A stretch of 64,000 bases of DNA from Pseudomonas delhiensis (GTDB lineage: Bacteria > Pseudomonadota > Gammaproteobacteria > Pseudomonadales > Pseudomonadaceae): positions 62,001-126,000 of the forward strand of contig NZ_FZPC01000018.1 in NCBI RefSeq assembly GCF_900187975.1. The letters run 5' to 3'. Position 1 is the stretch's first letter. Each line of letters opens with the position of its first letter. The notes under the pieces are model-generated. The model saw nothing but the letters and a program-made list of their open reading frames with translations. It made no database searches and was not told the DNA's origin. Positions 20,305-29,488 of this stretch are shown here, piece by piece. The position numbers and the translations under genes are program-made.

Positions 20305-20407
20305 AAATTCCCATACATCAAAGGATAAATTCCTACACAAACTTGATTGGGCAACTTCCCCCAACTTTCCGATCGGTCTTTTTCAACATTCCCTGATGCA
20401 AATTCCC
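20305..20407. promoter_or_regulatory. Direct repeats AAATTCC(C/T) in the rocA/REC-EAL spacer
   Basis: Three copies at 20305-20312, 20327-20334 and 20400-20407, the first two 22 bp apart, lie in an AT-rich divergent region. They resemble the BvgA half-site TTTC(C/T)TA, notably AAATTCCTACA. They are candidate binding sites for the LuxR-type regulator. Confidence 0.35.
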
Positions 20408-20490
20408 ACAAGAAAATTGGAAGTTCTTTAAATAAATGGCGCCCGCCAGCCGGCACACTTCGCCCGTTATCCAATTCGGTACGCGCGACC

Positions 20491-21738
20491 ATGAACAGAT
20501 CGATCCCATCCAGCCTGCTGGTGCTGGAGGACCATGCATTTCTGCGCGAGGCGACCGTGCACGGCCTGCGGGTCCTCGGCTACGAGCAGGTCCTGGCCGC
20601 CGGCGACGGGGACAGCGCCATCGAGCTGCTGAGGCGGGAAGGCGGAGTCGACATCTGCATCTGCGACGTGCTCCCGCCGGGCATGGACCTGCTCGGGTTC
20701 CTGCGCCTGGCGGCCCAGGAGAAGCTGCTGCGGGCGATCATCGTGGTCAGCGAGATTCCCGCCGACCTGCGCCGGGCCATCGCCCACATCGCCACGCTGT
20801 ACGGCCTGTCGGTGCTCGGCGAGCTGACCAAGCCGCTGCAGATGTCCAGCCTGCAGGCGCGCCTGCGCCACTACAGCGCCACGCCCGCCGCCGCCCCGCC
20901 GCTGCCGCGGCCGACGCCCTCGGCGCTGGAGGTCTGGCAGGCCATGCGCAACCGCGAGCTGAAGGCCTACTACCAGCCCAAGGTCGACCTCGACACCCTG
21001 CAGGAGGTCGGCGCCGAGGTGCTGGTGCGCTGGGACCACCCGGTCCACGGGCTGTTGCGCCCGGCCTACTTCCTCGCCGCGATCCGCCGGATGAAACTGC
21101 TGCCCGACCTCTTCGACCTGATCCTGGACCAGGCCCTGGACTTCGCCCGCCGCGAGCTGCGCCAGGGCACCCAGCGGGCGCTGTCGATCAACATCGACCT
21201 GGAGGTGCTGCAGCAGCGCGACCTGGCCACCCACCTGAAGGAAAAGCTGCGGCAGACCGGCATCGACCCCGCCAGCCTGACCATCGAGATCATCGAAGGG
21301 GGGCTGGCGACCACGCCCCTGGCCAGCCTGGAGAACCTCACCCGCCTGCGCCTGCTCGGCTGCAACGTCGCCATCGACGACTTCGGCACCGGCTACTCCT
21401 CGCTGCAGCGCCTTTGCGACCTGCCCTGCAACGAGATCAAGCTGGACGCCTCCTTCATCCGCGACATGCAGCACAACCCGCGCACTCACGAGTCGGTGGC
21501 CAGCACCCTGGTGCTGGCGCGCCACCTGCAGCTGCGGGTGATCGCCGAGGGCATCGAGACCTGCCAGCAGCTGCAGCGCATGCGCGAACTGGGCTGCCGG
21601 TTCGGCCAGGGCTTCCTGTTCTCGCAGCCGATGTCGGAGGACGACTATCGCCGCTGGGCGGGCGTCGACCTGCCGGCGCCCGCGACGGAGGCCGGCGCCG
21701 AACGGGAGCTGGAAGGCGCGCATACCCCGCCGGGCTGA
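20491..21738 (+). CDS. REC-EAL response regulator, c-di-GMP phosphodiesterase (RocR/SadR type)
   Basis: 415 residues. The N-terminal receiver domain has the acceptor Asp59 in ICICDVLPPGMD, and the C-terminal EAL domain starts near 150. The EAL motif is EVL at Glu176, as in RocR. The other catalytic elements are present: INIDLE, IEIIEGG, IDDFGTGYSSLQ (Asp296-Asp297), IKLDASF and AEGIETCQQ. RocR is an active phosphodiesterase that opposes RocA output in the roc1 system. Here it is divergent from the rocA2-rocS2 pair. The ATG at 20491 has only a weak ribosome binding site, so the start is less certain than the product. Confidence 0.88.
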   Translation: MNRSIPSSLLVLEDHAFLREATVHGLRVLGYEQVLAAGDGDSAIELLRREGGVDICICDVLPPGMDLLGFLRLAAQEKLLRAIIVVSEIPADLRRAIAHIATLYGLSVLGELTKPLQMSSLQARLRHYSATPAAAPPLPRPTPSALEVWQAMRNRELKAYYQPKVDLDTLQEVGAEVLVRWDHPVHGLLRPAYFLAAIRRMKLLPDLFDLILDQALDFARRELRQGTQRALSINIDLEVLQQRDLATHLKEKLRQTGIDPASLTIEIIEGGLATTPLASLENLTRLRLLGCNVAIDDFGTGYSSLQRLCDLPCNEIKLDASFIRDMQHNPRTHESVASTLVLARHLQLRVIAEGIETCQQLQRMRELGCRFGQGFLFSQPMSEDDYRRWAGVDLPAPATEAGAERELEGAHTPPG

Positions 21739-21764
21739 GCCGCGGGGCGTATGCCCGGCCGCCC

Positions 21765-22109
21765 TCAGGCAGGCTGGTGAATGGGCTGCTCCGGATACCA
21801 GGCGTCCTGCAGTGGGCTGACCGAACTGCCGCTCAGTTCGCCCTGCTGCTTCAGCCAGTCCTCCACGGCCTTGCGCTGCGCCTCGGTGACCGAGCCGCGG
21901 CGCGCCAGGCAGACGAAGCCGAAGTCGTCGCAGCCGGTGTAGGCCAGGCCGTTGGCGGTGATGGCCTGGTCCACGAAGCGCCCGAGGAAGGCCTGCAGTT
22001 GCTCCGCGGGGAGCCCTTCGCGGTAGTCGAGCGACAGCTCGAAGCCCAGTTCCTGGAACTCATCGACGCAGAGCTTCTTGCGCAGACGACGGGAACGGTT
22101 GCTGGCCAT
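21765..22109 (-). CDS. yggL: YggL family 50S ribosome-binding protein
   Basis: 114 residues with the YggL (DUF469, PF04320) core: NRSRRLRKKLCVDEFQELGF at the N-terminus, then acidic and hydrophobic strands (FGFVCLARRGSVTEAQR). E. coli YggL binds the 50S subunit. The C-terminal tail after residue ~95 (VSPLQDAWYPEQ) has no recognised motif. It is convergent with the REC-EAL gene, 26 bp apart. Confidence 0.88.
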   Translation of the reverse strand: MASNRSRRLRKKLCVDEFQELGFELSLDYREGLPAEQLQAFLGRFVDQAITANGLAYTGCDDFGFVCLARRGSVTEAQRKAVEDWLKQQGELSGSSVSPLQDAWYPEQPIHQPA

Positions 22110-22352
22110 GGGGCGGATCTCCTCGATTGATGACGGCTTGCGGGGTACGGCGGGCGCCGCCCCGCACAGACTCTAGCAGCTCGGACGCGGCGCCCGCACG
22201 CGCATCGCGTGCAAACCCCAGCGCATCCCGCAACGGCTTGCGGCATAATGCGCCGGCGCGTTGCCGCGCCACTGGCGCAATCGTCTATCGTCAGTGTCTG
22301 CTTTCGTCACCCTAGTCATGTCCATGCCCTGAACCGGGATTTCACCTCAACT

Positions 22353-23795
22353 ATGTTCAAGTCACTGCGTGTTCTCGCCTTCGCCACCCTGCTGCCCTTC
22401 GCCCTGCCCACCCTGGCCGCCCCGATCAAGTCCGTCCTGCCCGAACGGGTGGAGAAGGCGCTCAAGGCCAGCAAGCTGACCAACGACGCCCTGTCGCTGG
22501 TGATGATCCCCCTGGACGGCCCGGGCACGCCGACCTACTTCAACGCCGACGTCTCGGTGAACCCGGCCTCGACCATGAAGCTGTTCACCACCTATGCCGC
22601 CTTGGAGCTGCTGGGCCCCACCTACCAGTGGAAGACCGAGTTCTACACCGACGGCAAGCTGCAGGACGGCGTGCTCAACGGCAACCTCTACCTCAAGGGC
22701 GGCGGCGACCCCAAGCTGAACCTGGAGAAGCTCTGGCTGATGATGCGCGACCTGCGCGCCAACGGCGTGCTCAAGGTCAACGGCGACCTGGTGCTGGATC
22801 GCAGCTACTTCAACCAGCCGCAGCTGCCGGTGTTCAACGATGACGGCGGCGACGACAACAAGCCGTTCCTGGTCGGCCCCGACGCCGCCATGGTCAACCT
22901 CAAGAGCGTGCGCCTGGTGGTGCGCAGCGAAGGCAACCAGGCCTCGGTGATGATGGACCCGCCGCTGGCCAACGTGCGCCTGGAGAACCAGATCAAGGTC
23001 AGCGGCCCGGCCAACTGCCCGGCCTGGCCGAAGCTGCGCTTCGTGCCGGAGACCCGCGCCGAGGGCACCGTGCTGGTGGCCGCCGGCGAGATTCCCCGCG
23101 GCTGCAGCGCGCAGACCTACATGTCGCTGCTCGACCACCCGGGCTACACCGCCGGCGCCATCCGCGGCATCTGGCAGGAACTGGGCGGCAACATCAGCGG
23201 CGCCGACCGCCAGGGCAGCGTGCCGAAGAACGCCACCCTGCTGGCCCGCGCGCTGTCGCCGGACACCGTGGACATCATCCGCGACATCAACAAGTACAGT
23301 AACAACACCATGGCCCGCCAGGTGTTCCTCAGCATCGGCGCGCAGAACCGCACCAGCGCGGACGCCAACGACGGCCTGGCGGCGCAGCGGGTGATCCGCC
23401 AGTGGCTGGCGCGCAAGGGCATCACCGCCTCGCACCTGGTGATGGAGAACGGCTCGGGCCTGTCCCGCGACGAGCGCGTCAGCGCCCGCGAGATGGCCGC
23501 CATGCTGCAGGCCGCCTGGCACAGCCCCTACGCCTCGGAGTACATCTCCTCGCTGCCGATCGTCGGCGTCGACGGCACCATGCGCAAGCGCCTGCGCCAC
23601 ACCCCCATGACCGGCGAGGCCCACGTCAAGACCGGCACCCTCAACACCGTGCGCGCCCTGGCCGGGTTCAGCCGCGACGCCCGCGGCAACAACTGGGTGG
23701 TGGTGGCCATCCTCAACAGCAACCGGCCGTGGGGCGCCTCGTCCATCCTCGACCAGGTGCTGCTGGACCTCTACGCCTCCACCCGCGGCCAGTGA
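22353..23795 (+). CDS. dacB: D-alanyl-D-alanine carboxypeptidase/endopeptidase (PBP4)
   Basis: 480 residues with a signal peptide (VLAFATLLPFALPTLAA). The three serine-peptidase S13 motifs are STMK (residues 73-76, nucleophile Ser73), YSNN near 315 and KTG in HVKTGTL near 425. Between the first two motifs lies the family's ~190-residue insertion with LKGGGDPKL. It cleaves D-Ala-D-Ala and peptide cross-links in the periplasm. In P. aeruginosa, loss of PBP4 triggers AmpC beta-lactamase expression. Upstream in-frame codons exist, but the start at MFKSL gives a proper signal peptide. Confidence 0.95.
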   Translation: MFKSLRVLAFATLLPFALPTLAAPIKSVLPERVEKALKASKLTNDALSLVMIPLDGPGTPTYFNADVSVNPASTMKLFTTYAALELLGPTYQWKTEFYTDGKLQDGVLNGNLYLKGGGDPKLNLEKLWLMMRDLRANGVLKVNGDLVLDRSYFNQPQLPVFNDDGGDDNKPFLVGPDAAMVNLKSVRLVVRSEGNQASVMMDPPLANVRLENQIKVSGPANCPAWPKLRFVPETRAEGTVLVAAGEIPRGCSAQTYMSLLDHPGYTAGAIRGIWQELGGNISGADRQGSVPKNATLLARALSPDTVDIIRDINKYSNNTMARQVFLSIGAQNRTSADANDGLAAQRVIRQWLARKGITASHLVMENGSGLSRDERVSAREMAAMLQAAWHSPYASEYISSLPIVGVDGTMRKRLRHTPMTGEAHVKTGTLNTVRALAGFSRDARGNNWVVVAILNSNRPWGASSILDQVLLDLYASTRGQ

Positions 23796-23814
23796 CGCTG
23801 GCCGCGGGGCTTCG

Positions 23815-23864
23815 GAACCTGTCTACGCAGTCATGCCGACGCGCAGCAGATCGTAGGCAGGTTC
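23815..23864. repeat. Inverted repeat between convergent dacB and rlmL
   Basis: GAACCTGTCTACG and CGTAGGCAGGTTC (12 of 13 complementary) surround a 24-nt loop. The right arm ends exactly where the rlmL stop begins. It has no T tract, so it is a terminator-like or mRNA-protecting stem rather than a standard terminator. Confidence 0.6.
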
Positions 23865-26051
23865 TCAGCGTGCGCTGATGCGCCAGGCCCTGTGGATCTT
23901 CGGATTGCGCACGAAGTCCGGGTCCAGTGTCTGGGCGCTGATGTCCTCGACCTGGTAGCGCGCCGCCAGGCCCGGGTCCAGTTCGAACTTGCGGAAGTTG
24001 TTGGAAAAGTACAGCACGCCGCCCTTGGCCAGGCGCGTCATGGCCAGGTCGATCAGCTCGACCTGGTCGCGCTGCACGTCGAACACCCCCTCCATGCGCT
24101 TGGAGTTGGAGAAGGTCGGCGGGTCGATGAAGATCAGGTCGTACTCGCCGCGGTCCGCCCGCAGCCATTCCATGACGTCGCCCTGCACCAGCTTCTGCTT
24201 GTCGGAGAAACCGTTGAGCGACAGGTTGCGCCGCGCCCAGTCCAGGTAGGTCTTCGACAGGTCGACGCTGGTGGTGCTGCGCGCGCCGCCCCTGGCCGCA
24301 TGCACGGTGGCCGTGGCGGTGTAGCAGAACAGGTTGAGGAAGCGCTTGCCGGCGGCCTCGCGCTGCAGGCGCAGGCGCATCGGCCGGTGGTCGAGGAACA
24401 GCCCGGTGTCCAGGTAGTCGGTCAGGTTGACCAGCAAGCGCACGCCGCCCTCCTCCACTTCCATGAACCGGCCTTCGCTGTTCTGCCGCTCGTACTGGCG
24501 CTTGCCGCCCTGGCGTTCGCGACGCTTGATGACGATGCGTTCGCTGGGGATGCCCAGGGCCTGGGGCAGCGCCGCCAGGGCATCGAGCAGGCGCGCCTGG
24601 GCCTTGGCCGGGTCGATGGACTTGGGCGCGGCGTACTCCTGCACGTGCACCCAGTCGCGGTACAGGTCCACGGCCAGGGCGTACTCGGGCATGTCGGCGT
24701 CATACAGGCGGTAGCATTCGATCTTCTCGCGCCTGGCCCACTTGCCCAACTGCCTGAGGTTTTTCTGCAGGCGGTTGGCGAACATCTGCCCGCCCTCGCT
24801 CAAGCGCGCCTGCTCGACGACCGGGGCCGGGGCCCCGGCGGACGCCTGGCGGGGTTCGGCGCCACGCTCGCCGGTGACGAACTGCCGGGGCTCCACCTCG
24901 AACATCAGCAGCTTGCACGGCAGCGCGCCGTTCCAGAAGGCGTACTGCTTGTGGCTGCGGATGCCCATGCGCTTGCCCAGCTCGGGCGCGCCGGTGAAGA
25001 CCGCGGCGTTCCAGCCCAGGCAGGCCTGGCGCAGGCGCTCGCCCAGGTGCTGGTAGAGATACAGCAGGCTGGCCTCGTCGCCCAGGCGCTCGCCGTAGGG
25101 CGGGTTGCAGACCAGCAGGCCGCGCTGGCCCTTGTCCGGGCGCGGCTCGAAGGTGGCCAGTTCGCCCTGGTAGACCTTCACCCACTCGCCCAGCCCGGCG
25201 CGCTCGATGTTGTTGCGCGCCGGCTGGATCAGCCGCGGGTCCGCCTCGTAGCCGCGGATCCACAGCGGCGTGCGCGCAAGGCCGGCGGCGGCGCGCTGCT
25301 CGGCCTCGGCCAGCAGCTTGCGCCACAGCGCCGGGACGTGGCCCAGCCACTTGTCGAAGCCCCAGTGCTCGCGCCTGAGGTTGGGGGCGATGTCGGCGGC
25401 CATCAGGCCGGCCTCGATGAGGAAGGTGCCGACGCCGCACATGGGGTCGGACAGCGCCCCGCCCTCGGCGGCCAGTTGCGGCCAGCCGGCGCGGATCAGG
25501 ATGGCCGCGGCGAGGTTCTCCTTCAGCGGCGCGGCGCCCTGCTGCAGGCGGTAGCCGCGCTGGTGCAGGCTGTGCCCGGAGAGGTCCAGGGACAGTACCG
25601 CCTGGCCGCGGTCCAGGTGCAGGTGGACGCGGATGTCCGGGTTGACCTTGTCCACCGTCGGCCGCCGGCCGAACTCGGCGCGCAGGTTGTCGACGATGGC
25701 GTCCTTGACCTTGAGCGCGCCGAAGTGGGTGTTGTCGATGCCCGAGCCCTTGCCGCTGAACTCCACCGCCAGGCTGCCGCCGGGGTCGAGGTGGTCGCGC
25801 CAGTTGACCGCGTTCACCCCCAGGTACAGTTCCTCGGCGTTGGCCACCGGGAAGCGCGCCAGCACCAGCAGCACGCGGTTGGCCAGGCGCGACCAGAGGC
25901 ACAGCCGGTAGGCCGTCTCCAGGTCGCCGCGGCCGCGCACGGCGGACACCTGCGCCCGCGCATCGATCAGACCCAGCGCCTGCGCCTCGTCCAGCAGCAG
26001 GCCGTCGAGGCCCTTGGGGCAGGTGAGGAAGAGTTCGTAGTGTTCCGACAT
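23865..26051 (-). CDS. rlmL: Bifunctional 23S rRNA methyltransferase RlmKL
   Basis: 728 residues, the fused two-enzyme form. The N-terminal half is RlmL, with a THUMP domain (about 45-155), the SAM loop SDPMCGVGTFLIEAGLM and the catalytic NPPYGERL (m2G2445). The C-terminal half is RlmK, with FLNLFCYTATATVHA, TSVDLSKTYLDWARRN and IDPPTFSNSKRM (m7G2069). Length matches E. coli RlmKL (about 700). It is transcribed toward dacB, with an inverted repeat between them. Confidence 0.95.
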   Translation of the reverse strand: MSEHYELFLTCPKGLDGLLLDEAQALGLIDARAQVSAVRGRGDLETAYRLCLWSRLANRVLLVLARFPVANAEELYLGVNAVNWRDHLDPGGSLAVEFSGKGSGIDNTHFGALKVKDAIVDNLRAEFGRRPTVDKVNPDIRVHLHLDRGQAVLSLDLSGHSLHQRGYRLQQGAAPLKENLAAAILIRAGWPQLAAEGGALSDPMCGVGTFLIEAGLMAADIAPNLRREHWGFDKWLGHVPALWRKLLAEAEQRAAAGLARTPLWIRGYEADPRLIQPARNNIERAGLGEWVKVYQGELATFEPRPDKGQRGLLVCNPPYGERLGDEASLLYLYQHLGERLRQACLGWNAAVFTGAPELGKRMGIRSHKQYAFWNGALPCKLLMFEVEPRQFVTGERGAEPRQASAGAPAPVVEQARLSEGGQMFANRLQKNLRQLGKWARREKIECYRLYDADMPEYALAVDLYRDWVHVQEYAAPKSIDPAKAQARLLDALAALPQALGIPSERIVIKRRERQGGKRQYERQNSEGRFMEVEEGGVRLLVNLTDYLDTGLFLDHRPMRLRLQREAAGKRFLNLFCYTATATVHAARGGARSTTSVDLSKTYLDWARRNLSLNGFSDKQKLVQGDVMEWLRADRGEYDLIFIDPPTFSNSKRMEGVFDVQRDQVELIDLAMTRLAKGGVLYFSNNFRKFELDPGLAARYQVEDISAQTLDPDFVRNPKIHRAWRISAR

Positions 26052-26414
26052 CGCGATTCCCGGGCCGAAGCCCTTTTCCAGGGGGGCCTCGGCCCCCGGT
26101 ACCGGCTGACGCGTCCAGACGCTGGCACCCGGCCATGATTCATTTCAAGAGGTTTCACCAACCTGCGACCAGAGGTCGCAGGCACAAGCCCGCTCGTCGG
26201 GATGAGAGAACCTCTCAATTTCCTGGCAGCTTGCCAGCTTCCGTAGCACAAGCCCCTGAACATGCGGTTCCGGGCATTTTGCCCGACCCGCCTGCGGGGA
26301 AAACTTATGGCCTGAGCCCATAAGAGTTAAGTCTTTATGACAAATCGGTTGTTCACAGGCTCGAAGCCCATGGTTTAGAACTCAGCTTAACCCGTCGCCG
26401 CAAAGGTGTCGGGC
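26052..26414. other. Long intergenic region between rlmL and rmf, 5' part
   Basis: This region precedes the structured rmf leader. It holds two stem-loops, CCTGCGACC-AGA-GGTCGCAGG at 26162-26182 and CTTATGGC...GCCCATAAG at 26304-26324, the second just upstream of an AT-rich stretch that could hold the rmf promoter. A 62-codon open frame at 26135-26323 has no recognisable product and is not called. Confidence 0.5.
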
Positions 26415-26518
26415 GGGGTCTGTCACGCCGGCAACGGACCCCTTTTGGCGGAATTGTCCGCCAGGCCTCCCCAGGGGGCCAACGGGACATAACAGTCAAC
26501 AAGTGAGGGCAACACCCT
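26415..26518 (+). promoter_or_regulatory. Structured rmf mRNA leader (rmf RNA motif)
   Basis: Three consecutive stems directly precede rmf: GGGGTCTG/CGGACCCC (26415-26442), GGCGGA-ATTG-TCCGCC (26447-26462) and GGCCTCC/GGGGGCC. The gene's ribosome binding region follows. A conserved cis-regulatory 'rmf' RNA motif has been described upstream of rmf in Pseudomonas. This is most probably that element, though I have not matched it to the published model. Confidence 0.6.
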
Positions 26519-26737
26519 ATGAGAAGACTCAAGCGTGATCCGTTGGAAAGAGCCTTTATGCGCGGTTACCAGTACGGCATCAGTGGCAAGTCTCGCGATC
26601 TCTGTCCTTTCACCCATCCCACCACCCGGCAGTCCTGGCTCAACGGCTGGCGCGAGGGTCGCGGCGACAACTGGGATGGCCTCACCGGCACCGCCGGTCT
26701 TCAACGCCTGAATCAGATGCAACACGCCACCAGTTGA
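26519..26737 (+). CDS. rmf: Ribosome modulation factor
   Basis: 72 residues and strongly basic, with the RMF pattern MRRLKRDPLERAFMRGYQ, GYQYGISGKSRDLCP and RQSWLNGWREGRGDNWDG. RMF dimerises 70S ribosomes into inactive 100S particles in stationary phase and stress, together with HPF. Upstream of the ATG lies a purine-rich GTGAGGG element at suitable distance, preceded by a structured leader. Ends with its own terminator. Confidence 0.96.
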   Translation: MRRLKRDPLERAFMRGYQYGISGKSRDLCPFTHPTTRQSWLNGWREGRGDNWDGLTGTAGLQRLNQMQHATS

Positions 26738-26797
26738 CCAAAGGATCACACCGATTTCCCCAAGGCACGCCCCATCCGGGCGGCAGGGCGTAAGCCC

Positions 26798-26823
26798 AAG
26801 GGCTCCGAAAGGAGCCCTTTTTA
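26798..26823 (+). terminator. Intrinsic terminator of rmf
   Basis: AAGGGCTCC-GAAA-GGAGCCCTTTTT. Its T tract overlaps the stop codon of convergent pyrD. Confidence 0.9.
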
Positions 26824-27852
26824 TTTGCCCGCGCGCTGCGCCTGGGCGATGGCGTCCACCGCCTCGCGGATCAGCGCCGGCCCCTTGTAGATGAAGCCCG
26901 AGTAGATCTGCACCAGGCTCGCCCCGGCGGCGATCTTCTCCGCCGCGTGGGCGCCCTCGGTGATGCCGCCGGCGGCGATGATCGGCAGGCGCCCGCCCAG
27001 CTCGCCGGCCAGGACCCTGACCGTGTGGGTGCTCTTCTCGCGCACCGGCGCGCCCGACAGGCCGCCGGCCTCGTCGCCGAACGGCAGCCCCTCGACGCCT
27101 TCGCGGCCCAGGGTGGTGTTGGTGGCGATCACCGCGTCCATCCCCGCCTCCACCAGCGCCACGGCGACCATGGCGGTCTCCTCGTCGGTCATGTCCGGGG
27201 CGATCTTGATCGCCAGCGGCACGCGCCGGCCATGCTGCTCGGCCAGGTCCTCCTGGCGCTGGCGCAGGGCTTCCAGCAACTGCTTGAGCGAGTCGCCGAA
27301 CTGCAGGCTGCGCAGGCCCGGGGTGTTGGGCGAGCTGACGTTGACCGTGACGTAGCTGGCGTGGGCGTAGACCTTGTCCAGGCAGATCAGGTAGTCGTCC
27401 ACCGCACGCTCGACCGGGGTGTCGAAGTTCTTGCCGATGTTGATGCCCAGCACGCCGCGGTACTTCGCGGCCTTGACCCGCTCCACCAGGTGGTCGACGC
27501 CCAGGTTGTTGAAGCCCATGCGGTTGATGATGGCGGTGGCCTGCGGCAGGCGGAACAGCCGCGGCTTGGGGTTGCCCGGCTGCGGGCGCGGGGTGACGGT
27601 GCCGATCTCGACGAAGCCGAAGCCCAGCTGGGCGAAGCCGTCGATGGCGTCGCCGTTCTTGTCCAGGCCGGCGGCCAGGCCCACCGGGTTGGGGAAGTCG
27701 ATGCCCATGACCTGCACCGGCAGGCTGGCCGGCTTGGGGCAGAACAGGCCGTTGAGCCCCAGGCGGCCACCGGCGCCGATCAGGTCGATGGACAGCTCGT
27801 GGGAGGTTTCCGGGGAGAGTTTGAACAGCAGCTCGCGGGCCAGGCTATACAT
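26821..27852 (-). CDS. pyrD: Dihydroorotate dehydrogenase (quinone), class 2
   Basis: 343 residues, standard class-2 length. The N-terminal amphipathic helices ([19 protein letters not shown]) dock to the inner membrane and ubiquinone. [13 protein letters not shown] and [11 protein letters not shown] are the FMN-site loops, [12 protein letters not shown] carries the catalytic Ser, and [11 protein letters not shown] and [10 protein letters not shown] bind the FMN phosphate. It makes orotate for pyrimidine synthesis. Start chosen at MYSLA, as in other proteobacterial PyrD. Its mRNA ends inside the rmf terminator. Confidence 0.96.
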   Translation of the reverse strand: MYSLARELLFKLSPETSHELSIDLIGAGGRLGLNGLFCPKPASLPVQVMGIDFPNPVGLAAGLDKNGDAIDGFAQLGFGFVEIGTVTPRPQPGNPKPRLFRLPQATAIINRMGFNNLGVDHLVERVKAAKYRGVLGINIGKNFDTPVERAVDDYLICLDKVYAHASYVTVNVSSPNTPGLRSLQFGDSLKQLLEALRQRQEDLAEQHGRRVPLAIKIAPDMTDEETAMVAVALVEAGMDAVIATNTTLGREGVEGLPFGDEAGGLSGAPVREKSTHTVRVLAGELGGRLPIIAAGGITEGAHAAEKIAAGASLVQIYSGFIYKGPALIREAVDAIAQAQRAGK

Positions 27853-28061
27853 GGTCGGGCATCGGTCGGCAAAATGGGGCGCTAGTATAGCCGGCCGGCC
27901 AGCCCCTAGGCGAGGCGCGGCCGCCGCGGTCGAGCCCGCGCCCGCGTGGCGCTCGCCATCGAAGGAAGGAAGCAAGATTTGTCACTGCCCGGACGCACAA
28001 GCGCTACTGGCTTACCTATGCTTAAGGCTGTCCGCCGGGCATCGGGAGTTTGCCGTCGACC

Positions 28062-28931
28062 ATGAATCCACCCCGCAACATGGCCCAGCGCCTCGCGGCC
28101 ATCGCCCAGCGCCTGGGGCTGGGCGGCACCGACCAGCACAAGGTCGCGCAGCGCACCCGTTCCCTGGCGCTGAGCTTCAGCGCCCCGGCGAGCCCGCCCG
28201 GCGGCATCGGCTGGCAGTCCGGCGCGCCGCTCTACCGCCTGCTCGACCTGCCGCGCGGCGCCTTGTCCGGGCCGGTGCAGGAAGACAAGGCGCGCGCCCA
28301 TGCCGCACTGAAGAAGCTGGTCGGCTCGCGCCTGCTGGAACCCGAGGAAGTCGACCTGCGCGCGGTGGACGGCCTGTACACCCGCGGCCCCCTGGCGAAT
28401 TCCGCGCTGCCCGACTTCGAGGCGCTGGCGGCCAGCGACGCCGGGCGCCAGGTGCGGATCATCAGCTACCGCGACTTCGGCAAGGCGCTCGGGCAGGCCC
28501 TGCCCGGCTTCGAGCGCGGCATCGAGCTGCAGTTGCGGCGGGCCGACTGGCATGGCCAGCGGCTGTTCCTGGAGCTGGACAACCACGTCGAAGCCTTCGC
28601 CTGCGCGGTGGCCTATGCGCGCCGCCGCGGCCTCGAACTGCGCCTGCCGGCCCGGGTGCGCCAGTTCAGCCTGCAGGGCAGCGCCCTGGACGACCTGGAG
28701 CGGCGCTACCACGTGCTGGCGATGCCGACCCAGGCCTGGAGCGACGCCGGGTTCATGGGCCTGCTGCTGGACACCGGCCTGCCCTATGCGCGCTTCGGCC
28801 TGTTCAACAGCGAAACGCCGGAAACCCTGCTGCTGCCCAAGGACCACCCGCAAGCCGATGAGTTCGGCAACGGCCTGCGCAGCATCGGCGCCCCCGACCT
28901 GCTGGGCTACCTGCGCGGCTGCGCCGCCTAG
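28062..28931 (+). CDS. Conserved hypothetical protein (probable DUF6685 type)
   Basis: 289 residues, soluble, no signal peptide or membrane helix. I do not recognise a catalytic motif. The middle (VRIISYRDFGKALGQ, LFLELDNHVEAFACAVAYAR) looks like a compact alpha/beta fold. The C-terminus has LPYARFGLFNSETPETLLLPKDHP. Upstream in-frame TTG (28050) and a downstream ATG (28080) are alternative starts. Its stop overlaps that of the convergent HTH gene by 4 bp. It lies at the point where core synteny breaks after pyrD. Confidence 0.75.
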   Translation: MNPPRNMAQRLAAIAQRLGLGGTDQHKVAQRTRSLALSFSAPASPPGGIGWQSGAPLYRLLDLPRGALSGPVQEDKARAHAALKKLVGSRLLEPEEVDLRAVDGLYTRGPLANSALPDFEALAASDAGRQVRIISYRDFGKALGQALPGFERGIELQLRRADWHGQRLFLELDNHVEAFACAVAYARRRGLELRLPARVRQFSLQGSALDDLERRYHVLAMPTQAWSDAGFMGLLLDTGLPYARFGLFNSETPETLLLPKDHPQADEFGNGLRSIGAPDLLGYLRGCAA

Positions 28932-29401
28932 TCGCGCGTCTCTTCGTCGTCGGGGTCGTCGTCGGTTTCCTCGCAGATTTCCCGCCCCGGCTCCTGGCGA
29001 AGGCGTTCGAGCACGTCGTGGTGGCGGCTGCGCCACTCCTCCAGGCTGAGGTTGCTGCTGGCCAGCAGCGAGGGGTTCTGCTCCACCAGGTAGACGGCGG
29101 CGGACTGCGCCGAGTCGGCGATTTCCCAGGCCACGGATACCGGGTCGATGGGCCCTTCGTAGGTGATCCAGCGAGCGAAATCCGGATAGACGCTGCAGAC
29201 CTTCTCGAAATCCTCGTCGCGCATGCGCTGGCGGCCGAACTCGATGTTCTCCACGGTCTTGGCCTTCATGCCGACGATCCTGGCGAATTCCGGGCGCTTG
29301 AGCCCGGTCAGCTCACGCAGGCCACGCAGTCTTTCCCCAGCGGTAAAAAGGAAACGTTTCTTCACGATCTGTAATCCATTTCCGGACATTCGAAGCACCA
29401 T
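28928..29401 (-). CDS. XRE-type helix-turn-helix regulator
   Basis: 157 residues. An N-terminal HTH_3 fold (about 22-60) reads AGERLRGLRELTGLKRPEFA and VGMKAKTVENIEFGRQRM. The C-terminal ~90 residues have no peptidase signature, so this is not a LexA/CI self-cleaving repressor, and end in a very acidic tail (EETDDDPDDEETRD). Translation could begin at 29401 or at the ATG at 29389, and neither has a clear ribosome binding site. It is divergent from a small excisionase-like gene across a perfect palindrome. It resembles the immunity repressor half of a phage switch. Confidence 0.82.
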   Translation of the reverse strand: MVLRMSGNGLQIVKKRFLFTAGERLRGLRELTGLKRPEFARIVGMKAKTVENIEFGRQRMRDEDFEKVCSVYPDFARWITYEGPIDPVSVAWEIADSAQSAAVYLVEQNPSLLASSNLSLEEWRSRHHDVLERLRQEPGREICEETDDDPDDEETRD

Positions 29402-29407
29402 ACAAAA

Positions 29408-29424
29408 ACACTAATATTTAGTGT
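29408..29424. promoter_or_regulatory. Candidate operator of the XRE/Cox-like pair
   Basis: Perfect inverted repeat ACACTAA-TAT-TTAGTGT, 7 bp before the XRE start at 29401 and 64 bp before the divergent small gene. Its TAATAT core could double as a -10 box, so repressor binding would block transcription. Confidence 0.6.
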
Positions 29425-29488
29425 ATTGTCGCCGGGAGACCCGTATCGCCTCTCTCCCAACAGCGCTGGTCATGGTGCAGGACACCAC

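Noticed and set aside
26135-26323. Short open frame between rlmL and rmf
   Set aside because: No ribosome binding site and no similarity I know. It overlaps stem-loops, so the region reads as untranslated.
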